Source: Rubrivivax sp.
GTDB lineage: Bacteria; Pseudomonadota; Gammaproteobacteria; Burkholderiales; Burkholderiaceae
Assembly: GCA_016790225.1 (NCBI GenBank)
Contig: JAEUOZ010000033.1
Coordinates: 1-64,000, forward strand
Length of the DNA: 64,000 bases
Reading direction: 5' to 3'
Below, piece after piece: positions 1 to 7,020 of the stretch. Within the stretch, counting starts at the first letter, position 1; each line of letters starts with the position of its first letter. Under the pieces are notes generated by a model. That model made no database searches, was not told where the DNA came from, and saw only the letters and a program-made list of their open reading frames with translations. Both the position numbers and the translations under genes were made by a program.

Positions 1-110
1 ACCTCAAAGTCGATGCGCTTGGACGGCACATCCAGCTTGACGTCCTCAACCACCCACGGCGGCTGCAACCCCAGCGCGCTGGTGAACAGCGCCTCCACTC
101 CAACGCTCAA
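1..110 (-). CDS. ISL3 family transposase, N-terminal 36 residues (cut by window edge)
   Basis: Reading leftward from a TTG codon at 108-110, the frame encodes LSVGVEALFTSALGL, then QPPWVVEDV and KLDVPSKRIDF. This is the characteristic N-terminus of ISL3-family DDE transposases, which open with a short helix followed by the 'VxLD...KRIDF' strand ahead of a zinc-binding region. TTG is chosen because AGGAG sits seven bases upstream. The rest of the gene lies beyond the window, so intactness cannot be judged. Family assignment is from recognised sequence; activity is unknown. Confidence 0.6.
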   Translation of the reverse strand, partial: MSVGVEALFTSALGLQPPWVVEDVKLDVPSKRIDFE

Positions 111-139
111 TTCCGTGCTCCTGGCAGCCGCCCCGTGGA

Positions 140-174
140 CATGTGGACAGGCTCAAAGGCAGCCTGCCCACATG
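140..174. repeat. 14-bp inverted repeat inside the IS leader
   Basis: Arms at 140-153 (CATGTGGACAGGCT) and 161-174 (AGCCTGCCCACATG) pair with a single mismatch around a 7-nt loop. It lies between the presumed IS terminus and the transposase start, so it could be an operator for the transposase or a structure in its leader mRNA. Confidence 0.6.
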
Positions 175-239
175 CCCACCGGGCTCGACGACGACCATCG
201 ATTCTGACTGTTGGGTTCCACACGAAACGACGAGGGGCC

Positions 240-413
240 ACGGGCACTTGTTTTGCCCTCGTAGCGCGTTTTGCAGAATTTGGCTTTGTCAGTCGTCCCT
301 GCGCTATCCACAAGTGATTGTTTCAAGAAGCATATCGGGTCAATTCCGATTGCCCTATCCCCTGGGGGCCCTTCAATCTAGCCCAATTCCTGAGAGATTG
401 AGGAGTTCCGTTG
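240..413. other. gene-free stretch between two IS remnants
   Basis: No supported reading frame. This DNA is less GC-rich than the rest of the window and joins the ISL3 end to the leader of an IS5-like transposase remnant. The last ~45 bp, from about 366 (GGGGGCCCTTCAATC), may be the terminal repeat and ribosome-binding region of that second element (GAGGAG at 399-404). Nothing else is recognisable. Confidence 0.4.
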
Positions 414-1358
414 ATGGCCACCGACGACATCTTTCGCGCCCGGCTCGATCGGATGATTGACCTGAAACCCCCGCTGGCGTTGCTGGCCACCCGGATGCAC
501 TAGGCGGGCCTGGCCACGCAGCTGCCGGAAGGCGCGCGGCGACAGGCCGTGTCTGCGCCTGAATTGCTCGCCGAAGTTCGACAGCGTCAGGAAGCCACAA
601 CCGTGCGCGATCTGGGCCACCGGCTCCTGGCTTTCCAGCAGGCGCAGCGCTGCCCAGCTGCAGCGCGCGTCGTTCACATATTCGATGAAGCTGCGGCCCA
701 TTTCGCGCCGGAAGAAGCGCGCAAAGGCCGCCGGCGTCACATGCGCCAGGGACGCGGCCTCATGGACGGTCAGCACCTCGCTCAGGTGATCTTCGATCCA
801 GCTCAGCACGCGATCGATGCGCCTGGCGCCCTGCCCCACCGCGTCGGCCGCCGGGCCCGGCTCGGCGGCCAGCACGCGCAGATCCGCGGCACCGTCCATC
901 AAGACGCCCAGGGCCTCGATGAAAGCGGCCAGCCGCTGCACCCCTGGTGACGATCTGGCCCGCACCAGGCATTGCTGCACACGATCGCGTGCACTCCCCT
1001 GCACCTGCAGCCCGCGGCGCGCCTGCAGCAACAGCGGCGCCACGCCGGCGAGCTCCGGCAAGCCGGTGCGCGCGGCCCAGTCGCAAGGGAACTGCAGCAC
1101 CGTGGCCTGGCAACCGCCTTCGCGCGGCTCGCCCTGGCTGGCCCAGCCGTGCACCAGCTCACCGCCCAGCAATACCAGGTCGCCATCGAAGAAGGGCTCC
1201 ACGCTGTCGCCCACCCAGCGCAGCCCCTGCCCCCGCTCGATCCAGGTCAATTCCGCATGGGCGTGGCGGTGCAGCCCGCCGCGGAAGGCGGCCTGCTGCA
1301 GCGTCAGGCAGCGCAGCGACTCGCTGGGGTGAAGCACGGTTTCGCGGCTGATCCGCAT
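378..1358 (-). CDS. AraC family transcriptional regulator, 3' end altered by IS remnant
   Basis: Cytoplasmic DNA-binding regulator of 326 residues. An N-terminal cupin-like sensing domain (about 20-100, including LHRHAHAELTW and a PFFDGDLVLLGG stretch) precedes a linker and a double helix-turn-helix AraC domain at roughly 178-275 (SLAHVTPAAFARFFRREMG; then IAHGCGFLTLSNFGEQFRR). The start MRISRETVLHP is chosen because the cupin fold begins there; the frame stays open upstream without homology. It is divergent from the alpha-glucosidase gene at 1518, which is its likely target. The protein should end near residue 280, but the last ~40 residues are read from the antisense of an IS5-like remnant, so the natural stop has been lost. 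Confidence 0.85.
   Translation of the reverse strand: MRISRETVLHPSESLRCLTLQQAAFRGGLHRHAHAELTWIERGQGLRWVGDSVEPFFDGDLVLLGGELVHGWASQGEPREGGCQATVLQFPCDWAARTGLPELAGVAPLLLQARRGLQVQGSARDRVQQCLVRARSSPGVQRLAAFIEALGVLMDGAADLRVLAAEPGPAADAVGQGARRIDRVLSWIEDHLSEVLTVHEAASLAHVTPAAFARFFRREMGRSFIEYVNDARCSWAALRLLESQEPVAQIAHGCGFLTLSNFGEQFRRRHGLSPRAFRQLRGQARLVHPGGQQRQRGFQVNHPIEPGAKDVVGGHQRNSSISQELG
414..503 (+). pseudogene. IS5-like transposase, N-terminal remnant (29 codons)
   Basis: An ATG with a GAGGAG site nine bases upstream starts MATDDIFRARLDRMIDL, then KPPLALLATRMH and a TAG at 501-503. 'FRARLDxMIDLxxPLxxLAxRM' is the typical N-terminus of IS5-type (IS4-superfamily) transposases, which normally run past 300 residues. 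Only the first 29 codons remain; beyond them the DNA belongs to the araC-type gene on the other strand. It is therefore a remnant left by deletion or one-ended insertion. The IS subgroup is uncertain. Confidence 0.55.
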
Positions 1359-1517
1359 GGCGCTCTCCGGGTTGGCCTCAACACAAGCCGGTTGCAAAAC
1401 CGTCAGTATTGGCCAGCCTGCGGGCTGCACCGGCCTCGCCCAGGCGACAAACTGAGCGTTCTCGACGGATCCTGCCCGGGCCGCTGGCATCCGAACCACG
1501 TCAACGCTCACACGACC
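1359..1517. promoter_or_regulatory. divergent araC / alpha-glucosidase control region
   Basis: The 159 bp between the two divergent starts must carry both promoters. The only clear symmetry is CAGCC-TGCG-GGCTG at 1414-1427, a possible operator for the AraC protein or a small hairpin. No convincing -35/-10 pair is visible. Confidence 0.35.
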
Positions 1518-3155
1518 ATGAACAGCGACTGGTGGCGCGGCGCCACCCTCTACCAGATCTACCCACGCAGCTTCGCCGACGACAACGGCGACGGCATCGG
1601 CGATCTGGCGGGCATCACACGCCGGCTGCCCTATGTGGCCTCGCTCGGCGTGGATGGCATCTGGCTCTCGCCCTTCTTCCCGAGCCCGATGCGTGACTTC
1701 GGCTACGACGTGTCCGACCACTGCGGCATCGACCCGAGCTTCGGCACGCTGGCCGACTTCGATGCCCTGCTCGCCACGGCCCATGCGCTGGGGCTGAAGC
1801 TGATCATCGACCAGGTCTTCAGCCATACCGCTGCAGAGCACCCGTGGTTCCAGGAGAGCCGCGCGAGCCGTGACAATCCCAAGGCCGACTGGTATGTGTG
1901 GGCGGACCCTCGGCCGGACGGCAGCCCGCCCAACAACTGGCTCAGCTGGATGGGCGGGCCGGCCTGGCGCTGGGAGCCTCGGCGGCGGCAGTACCACCTG
2001 CACCACTTCCTGCCGCAGATGCCGGACCTGAACTTCCATTGCCCCGCGGTGCAGGACGCGGTGCTGGCCATCGCGCGTTTCTGGCTGGACCGCGGCGTGG
2101 ATGGCTTCCGGCTGGACACGGCCAACCTGTACGCCCACGACCGGCTGCTGCGCGACAACCCGCCGGCCCCAGCGGAACAACGCGGCGACAGCCCCGTGCT
2201 GATGCAGCAGCACCTGCACACCATGGATCAGCCGGAATCGCTGGCCTTCCTGCGACGCCTGCGCAGCCTGATGGAGGCCTACGGCGATCGCATGACCGTG
2301 GGCGAGATCGGCGGCGCCCAGGCGCTGGCCACGATGCAGGCCTACACCTGCGATGGCGATGCGCTGCACACCGCCTACTCATTCGCCTTCCTCGGCGCGC
2401 GGCCGGACGCCGCCACGGTGGCCCGCCAGCTGGCGCCCTGGGGCCAGAGCACCGGCTGGCCCGCCTGGGCCTTTTCCAACCACGATGCTCCACGTGTGGC
2501 CACGCGCTGGGGCAGCGGCGCAGCGGGCAGCTTCGGCTTCGGCGGGAGCGATCGCGGCGCGGCCGCGCAAGGCGCCGGGCCGCTCACCTGGATGGCCTTG
2601 CTGATGGCGCTGCGGGGAACGGTCTTCGTCTACCAGGGAGAGGAACTCGGCCTGCCGCAGAGCGAGGTGCCCTTTGAACACCTGCGCGATCCCTACGGCC
2701 TGGCCAACTGGCCGCTGATCCCGGGCCGCGACGGCTGCCGCACGCCGATGCCCTGGGCGCAGCGCGCGCCGCATGCCGGCTTCGGCAGCGCCGCACCCTG
2801 GCTGCCGGCCGACCCGGCGCATGCCACACGGGCCGTGGACCTGCAGGAGAAGACACCAAACTCACTGCTTCAGCAGACGCGCGCCTTGATCGCATTGCGG
2901 CGCTCGCAGCCGGCTCTGCGTAAGGGCGACTGCACGGTGCTCGCCGCCCGCGACGAGGTGCTGGCGCTTCGGCGCGGCGTCGGCCCAGGCGCGATCACGG
3001 CGATCTTCAACCTGGGCAGCCAGCCGGCTGCGTGGCCCGCCGCAGCGCACGATGAGCTGGCTGGCCAGCAGCTGCTGTGGCCCGCGCCCGATGCCGCGCC
3101 ACGGCCCGACCAGGCCCTGGCCGGCGGGGCCGCAGCCTTCTACCGGCGTCCTTGA
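1518..3155 (+). CDS. alpha-glucosidase, GH13 family
   Basis: Predicted cytoplasmic glycoside hydrolase of 545 residues that releases glucose from the non-reducing end of alpha-linked sugars. The (beta/alpha)8 barrel opens with WWRGATLYQIYPRSFADDNG, the hallmark of the oligo-1,6-glucosidase/alpha-glucosidase branch. The GH13 catalytic triad is present: nucleophile D200 (GFRLDTAN), acid/base E263 (TVGEIGG) and D323 (SNHDAPR). Length fits the family and no signal peptide is seen. The ATG at 1518 starts just before the first barrel motif; the longer open frame upstream is antisense to the araC-type gene. A phytanoyl-CoA dioxygenase gene follows after 21 bp, probably co-transcribed. The exact sugar cannot be deduced from sequence. 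Confidence 0.9.
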   Translation: MNSDWWRGATLYQIYPRSFADDNGDGIGDLAGITRRLPYVASLGVDGIWLSPFFPSPMRDFGYDVSDHCGIDPSFGTLADFDALLATAHALGLKLIIDQVFSHTAAEHPWFQESRASRDNPKADWYVWADPRPDGSPPNNWLSWMGGPAWRWEPRRRQYHLHHFLPQMPDLNFHCPAVQDAVLAIARFWLDRGVDGFRLDTANLYAHDRLLRDNPPAPAEQRGDSPVLMQQHLHTMDQPESLAFLRRLRSLMEAYGDRMTVGEIGGAQALATMQAYTCDGDALHTAYSFAFLGARPDAATVARQLAPWGQSTGWPAWAFSNHDAPRVATRWGSGAAGSFGFGGSDRGAAAQGAGPLTWMALLMALRGTVFVYQGEELGLPQSEVPFEHLRDPYGLANWPLIPGRDGCRTPMPWAQRAPHAGFGSAAPWLPADPAHATRAVDLQEKTPNSLLQQTRALIALRRSQPALRKGDCTVLAARDEVLALRRGVGPGAITAIFNLGSQPAAWPAAAHDELAGQQLLWPAPDAAPRPDQALAGGAAAFYRRP

Positions 3156-3176
3156 GCCTCAACCACCTCGTCCACG

Positions 3177-3983
3177 ATGACCGACCTCGACACACCCTAC
3201 ACCCTTGGCGCCGAGCAGATTGCCCGGTTCCGCCGCGACGGCTTCATCAAGCTCAAGCAGGTGCTGAGCCCGCAGGCGCTGACGCACTTCGGCCGCGACA
3301 TCACCCGGCTGACGCTCGAGCTCCATACGCAAAGCCGGCCGCTGGCCGAGCGCAGCACCTATGACCGCGCGTTCCTGCAGGTGATGAACCTCTGGGAGCA
3401 GAGCCCGCAGGTCGGCCGCTTCGTGATGGGGCGGCGCCTGGGCCGGCTGGCGGCCGAGCTGCTGGAAGTGGCCGGTGTGCGCCTCTACCACGACCAGTCG
3501 CTGTACAAGGAGCCCGGCGGCGGCATCACTCCCGCGCACGCCGACCAGTACTACTGGCCCTTGGCCTCGGACCGCACGATCACGGCCTGGATTCCCCTGC
3601 AGGCCGTGCCGGCCGAGATGGGCCCGCTGGGCTTCTATGCCGGCAGCCAGGGCGTCGCCTTCGGGCGCGAGCTGGGCATCTCCGACGAGAGCGAGGCGAA
3701 GATCAGCGCGAACATGGCGCGCCACGGACTGGAGTTCGTCGTCAGCCCCTTCGATCTGGGCGAGGTGAGCTTCCACCTGGGCTGGACCTTCCACAAGGCC
3801 GGTGCCAACGCCAGCGACCGCCCGCGCTCGGTCATGACCATCATCTACATGGATGCCGCGATGCGCCTGCTACCGGCACTCAACGCGGTGCAGGCCAACG
3901 ACCGCGATCAGTGGTGCCCCGGTGCGCGCGAAGGCCAGGTGATCGACACGCGCAAGAACCCGGTGATCTGGTCAGCCGACTGA
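3177..3983 (+). CDS. phytanoyl-CoA dioxygenase (PhyH) family protein
   Basis: 268-residue Fe(II)/2-oxoglutarate dioxygenase-like protein. The metal site is visible as HxD at H121/D123 (THADQYYW context with PAHADQYYWPL) and a distal His at about 206 (GWTFHKAG), followed by an Arg-rich strand RPRSVMTIIYMD that would hold 2-oxoglutarate. It starts 21 bp after the alpha-glucosidase stop, so the two are probably one transcript. PhyH proteins hydroxylate diverse small molecules and the substrate here is unknown; co-transcription suggests a link to a sugar-derived or glycosylated compound, but that is inference. Confidence 0.85.
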   Translation: MTDLDTPYTLGAEQIARFRRDGFIKLKQVLSPQALTHFGRDITRLTLELHTQSRPLAERSTYDRAFLQVMNLWEQSPQVGRFVMGRRLGRLAAELLEVAGVRLYHDQSLYKEPGGGITPAHADQYYWPLASDRTITAWIPLQAVPAEMGPLGFYAGSQGVAFGRELGISDESEAKISANMARHGLEFVVSPFDLGEVSFHLGWTFHKAGANASDRPRSVMTIIYMDAAMRLLPALNAVQANDRDQWCPGAREGQVIDTRKNPVIWSAD

Positions 3984-4036
3984 ACGCCAGGCCGCGCAGA
4001 GCGCTGGCGGCAGGCGCGCTCGTCGCGGCTCACCCC

Positions 4037-4402
4037 TCATCGCGGCACATCGTCCCCATGCGCCAGCGCATGCCGCGTCCACAGCGCACCGGCGACATCG
4101 ATGACGCCGAAGAGCAGCAGCTGCCATGGCGCGCCGAAGGCAGCGACCAGCAGCACGCACAGGGCCGCGAAGCCCAGGCGGCCGAGCACGCTGGCCTGGA
4201 AGAAGTGCCGGTCATTGCGCATGGCGCAGTGGATGTAGTAGTAGCCGACCACAATTGCCAGTGCGCCCAGCACTCGCACCCAGATGTCTGCGGGCGCGGT
4301 CATGCCCAGCAGGCCCAGCACCAGCGCCGGCGCCAGCAGCAGGCCGATGCCGGTAAACAGCACGTAGTAGCCGAAGAGGTTGACGGTGGCGGCGGCGGGC
4401 AT
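4037..4402 (-). CDS. small four-helix integral membrane protein
   Basis: 121 residues with four hydrophobic segments: NLFGYYVLFTGIGLLLAPAL (about 8-27), WVRVLGALAIVVGYYYIHCA (41-60), LGRLGFAALCVLLVAAF (72-89) and WQLLLFGVIDVAGALW (92-108). The start MPAAATV immediately precedes the first helix; an upstream in-frame extension lacks membrane character. It converges on the PhyH gene and diverges from a TauD-type gene. I do not recognise a named family with certainty; the layout resembles small DoxX-like or other uncharacterised inner-membrane proteins. No function is assigned. Confidence 0.7.
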   Translation of the reverse strand: MPAAATVNLFGYYVLFTGIGLLLAPALVLGLLGMTAPADIWVRVLGALAIVVGYYYIHCAMRNDRHFFQASVLGRLGFAALCVLLVAAFGAPWQLLLFGVIDVAGALWTRHALAHGDDVPR

Positions 4403-4571
4403 AGGGTCCGGACGGTGAGCGCCAAGCCTGCCTGAAGCCGGCGCGCAGGGCAACGCTTTCCCGGCCCCGGAAAACCCTGGCCTGCTGCGCACGTTGCCAG
4501 TCCGTTCGGGGTATCAGCCGCCTGCCATCGGACCGCACAATGCGGCCACCCTTCAGCTCTCCCGCCATCCC

Positions 4572-5411
4572 ATGAAGATCGAAGCCCTCAGCCCGGCGAT
4601 TGGTGCACGCGTCAGCGGCTTTGCTTTGCACGCCAGGCTCACCGATGCCGAACGCGACCAGCTGCTGGCCGCGATGTTGAAGCACCACGTGCTGTTCTTC
4701 GAAGGCCAGGATCTCACGCCGACCGTTCAGCGCGCGGTCGCGGCCCGCTTCGGGCCGCTGCACATCCACCCGATCTACCCGCATGTGCCCGAGGTGCCGG
4801 AGATCATCGTGCTGGACACCAGCATGGATAACCCGCCAGACAATGACAACTGGCACACCGATGTCACCTTCCTGGCCGAGCCCGCCATGGGCGCGCTGCT
4901 GGCTGCCAAGCAGCTGCCGCCCAGCGGCGGCGACACGCTCTGGGCCAGCGGCATCGCCGCCTGGAATGCGCTGTCCAGGCCCTGGCAGACGATGCTGGCC
5001 GGGCTGCAGGCCGAGCACGACATCCTGAAGAGTTTTCCCGCCTGGCGCTTTGCCCGCACGCCCGAAGAGAAGCTGCGCTGGGACAAGGCCCGCGCCGATC
5101 ACCCGCCGCGCCTGCACCCGGTCGTGCGAACCCATCCGGTCAGCGGCCAGCAAGGCCTGTTCGTCAACGAAGGCTTCACCACGCGCATCGTCGAACTCCA
5201 TGCCACGGAGAGCGAAGCGGTGCTCAAGCAGCTGTTCGCGCACCTGAGCAAGCCTGAATTCACCGTGCGCTGGCGCTGGAAACTGGGCGACGTGGCCTTC
5301 TGGGACAACCGCCTGACGCAGCACTACGCCACGTCAGACTACCTGCCGGCCCGCCGCGTGATGCACCGCGCCACGGTGATGGGCGACGCGCCCTACTACC
5401 GCGCCGGCTGA
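4572..5411 (+). CDS. TauD/TfdA family 2-oxoglutarate dioxygenase
   Basis: 279-residue Fe(II)/2-oxoglutarate-dependent dioxygenase. Family landmarks occur in order: N-terminal IEALSPAIGARVSGF, HHVLFFEGQDLTP, the iron ligands H95xD97 in NWHTDVTF, and the distal His H251 in DNRLTQHYA, followed by the Arg-bearing MHRATV strand that binds 2-oxoglutarate. Taurine dioxygenase (TauD) itself has this architecture, but sulfonate, ether and other substrates occur in the family and no tau transport genes lie nearby. The start at MKIEAL fits the family; an earlier ATG at 4494 would add an unconserved 26 residues. Confidence 0.88.
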   Translation: MKIEALSPAIGARVSGFALHARLTDAERDQLLAAMLKHHVLFFEGQDLTPTVQRAVAARFGPLHIHPIYPHVPEVPEIIVLDTSMDNPPDNDNWHTDVTFLAEPAMGALLAAKQLPPSGGDTLWASGIAAWNALSRPWQTMLAGLQAEHDILKSFPAWRFARTPEEKLRWDKARADHPPRLHPVVRTHPVSGQQGLFVNEGFTTRIVELHATESEAVLKQLFAHLSKPEFTVRWRWKLGDVAFWDNRLTQHYATSDYLPARRVMHRATVMGDAPYYRAG

Positions 5412-5498
5412 GGGTGCGGCCAGGCCGGCCTGCTGTCCGACACTCGATCGGCGCACGTGGATAAAGTCCGCGCCACTGCGCAGCCATGAAGGAGCCCC

Positions 5499-5777
5499 AT
5501 GAAAGCCAGCTGGAACGGCGTGACCATCGCCGAGAGTGAGGACACGGTCGTCGTCGAGGGCAATCACTACTTTCCGGAAGCCAGCCTGAAGCGCGAGTAC
5601 GTGAGCTTCAGCAACCACCGCACGAGCTGCCCTTGGAAGGGCCAGGCGCATTACTACAGCCTGTTCGTGAACGGCGATCTCAACGAGAACGCCGTCTGGT
5701 ACTACCCGGATCCCAGTCCGGCGGCGGCGCAGATCAAGGGCCGCGTGGCGTTCTGGAAGGGCGTGAAGATCGAGTGA
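5499..5777 (+). CDS. DUF427 family protein
   Basis: 92-residue single-domain protein. It has the DUF427 signature: VVVEGNHYFP, then a conserved TSCPWKGQAHYYSL core and AVWYYPDPSPAA, ending IKGRVAFWKGVKIE. An AAGGAG ribosome-binding site stands just ahead of the ATG. Members are small cytoplasmic beta-rich proteins found widely in bacteria and fungi, with no settled biochemical role. It follows the TauD-type gene by 87 bp on the same strand and may share its transcript. Confidence 0.9.
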   Translation: MKASWNGVTIAESEDTVVVEGNHYFPEASLKREYVSFSNHRTSCPWKGQAHYYSLFVNGDLNENAVWYYPDPSPAAAQIKGRVAFWKGVKIE

Positions 5778-5888
5778 GGCCGTTTGCGCGGACGATCAGC
5801 CGCCCGAGGTCGGCTGGCCGATGCCCGCGAAGCGGTACACCGCCTGAGGTGCTGCTGCCCGTGGGCCGCAAAACGACCCCGCTCTGCG

Positions 5889-6215
5889 CTACCAGGCGGC
5901 GCCGAAAACCCGCCGCAGTTCGTCCAGCCGGGCCTCGTCCAGCGGCTCAAGTTGCCGCTGGCCCATCAGCGACAGCGTCGCGGCGGCTGTCAGCGTGTCG
6001 TCGCCGCGCTGTTCAAAGGGCAGCATGCCGATGCAGCAGCCCCGTCGCGCCAGCGACCCGCCGTGAGTGCCGGACGTCGGCGCGTTGCCGACCGCGGGTC
6101 GATCAGACTTGGCAGAGGGCTGCGCACAGACGTCCAATGCTGTCTTCCGCGCTCCGGGTACCGCCCGGGCGGCGCTCTCCGCAGGCGCCGGCGATGGCGC
6201 CAGCGACACCGTCAA
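5889..6215 (-). CDS. hypothetical protein, 108 residues
   Basis: An open frame in the otherwise empty 458-bp gap between the DUF427 and GST genes. The predicted product has a low-complexity Ala/Pro/Ser N-terminal half and a more protein-like C-terminal part containing RRGCCIGMLPFEQRGD and LDEARLDELRRVFGAAW, which could form two helices. I recognise no family. The ATG at 6213-6215 lies 20 bp from the divergent GST start. It could be a spurious frame in GC-rich DNA; the evidence is its position in a gap and the sensible C-terminus only. Confidence 0.35.
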   Translation of the reverse strand: MTVSLAPSPAPAESAARAVPGARKTALDVCAQPSAKSDRPAVGNAPTSGTHGGSLARRGCCIGMLPFEQRGDDTLTAAATLSLMGQRQLEPLDEARLDELRRVFGAAW

Positions 6216-6235
6216 CCCAAGCAGTTCACCAACAC

Positions 6236-6874
6236 ATGACCCCCTTCATCCTTCACGGCCAGCCCGGCTGGGGCTCGGCCATCGTCGAGGCTCAACTGGC
6301 TTGTTATGGCCTGCCGTTCGAGTTTCAGCCCGCGGGCGATCTGCTGGGCTCCGAAGAGGCGCGCCAGCGCCTGGCGCCGCTGAATCCGCTGGCCCAGGTG
6401 CCGGTGCTGGAGCTGCCGGATGGCCGGGTGCTGACCGAAAGCGCCGCCATCACGCTGCATCTGGCCGATCTGACCGGCCGCGATGATCTGGTTCCCGGGC
6501 CGCAGGCGCCCGAGCGGGCGGCCTTCCTGCGCTGGCTGGTGTTCCTGGTGGCAAACGTCTACCCCACCTTCACCTACGCGGACATCCCGGAACGCTTCGT
6601 CAAGACCGAAGGCGCGGCAGCGCCCTTCCGCACCGAGGTGGACGCCTACGCGCGGCGCCTGTGGACCCTCGTGGAAGGCGCCTGCGGCGCACCCTGGTTC
6701 CTGGGCGAACGTTTCAGTGCACTGGATCTGTACCTGGCGGTGATGACGCGCTGGCGCCCTGGGCGCGCCTGGTTTGCGGAATGCACGCCGCTGGTGGCCA
6801 CCGCCGCCGCGCGCGCCGCCGCCGATCCGCGCTGCGCCGCGGTCTTCGACCGCAACTTCCCTCCCCAGGATTGA
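6236..6874 (+). CDS. glutathione S-transferase family protein
   Basis: 212-residue cytoplasmic protein. The N-terminal thioredoxin-fold domain (1-80) includes FILHGQPGWGSAIVEAQLA and the cis-Pro/glutathione-contact region NPLAQVPVLELPDG with LTESAAITLHLA (the Glu-Ser pair that binds the gamma-glutamyl group). The C-terminal all-helical domain contains FSALDLYLAVMTRWRPG, the N-capping motif of GSTs. The active-site position early in the protein holds Ser/Gly-rich residues rather than Cys. Substrate cannot be told from sequence. The start is the first ATG with an intact thioredoxin fold. Confidence 0.88.
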   Translation: MTPFILHGQPGWGSAIVEAQLACYGLPFEFQPAGDLLGSEEARQRLAPLNPLAQVPVLELPDGRVLTESAAITLHLADLTGRDDLVPGPQAPERAAFLRWLVFLVANVYPTFTYADIPERFVKTEGAAAPFRTEVDAYARRLWTLVEGACGAPWFLGERFSALDLYLAVMTRWRPGRAWFAECTPLVATAAARAAADPRCAAVFDRNFPPQD

Positions 6875-7020
6875 CGATCCGGGGCGGCTGCTGGAACGCC
6901 GCGGCTCATCAGCCTTGATGAGCCCGCGGCCCGCGGCCATTGACCCGGGCAGGTGGCAGGCGCAAGCTGATCTCACAGGCGGGCGGAATCGAATCTTTCG
7001 CCCCCAGGAGGAGACAGACC

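Larger units (their letters stand above)
1..239 (-). mobile_element. ISL3-family insertion sequence, one end only
   Basis: The window opens inside an insertion sequence whose transposase reads leftward off the edge. The outer end is probably at 213-239, where a 27-bp stretch (reading GGCCCCTCGTCG... inward) has the look of an ISL3-type terminal inverted repeat; this boundary is inference because the other end is outside the window. Between the terminus and the transposase start lies a near-perfect inverted repeat at 140-174. No target-site duplication can be tested. Confidence 0.55.

Noticed and set aside
107..460. Small open frames of 60-105 codons in the IS region
   Set aside because: They have no ribosome sites or family motifs and overlap the IS terminus and inverted repeat.
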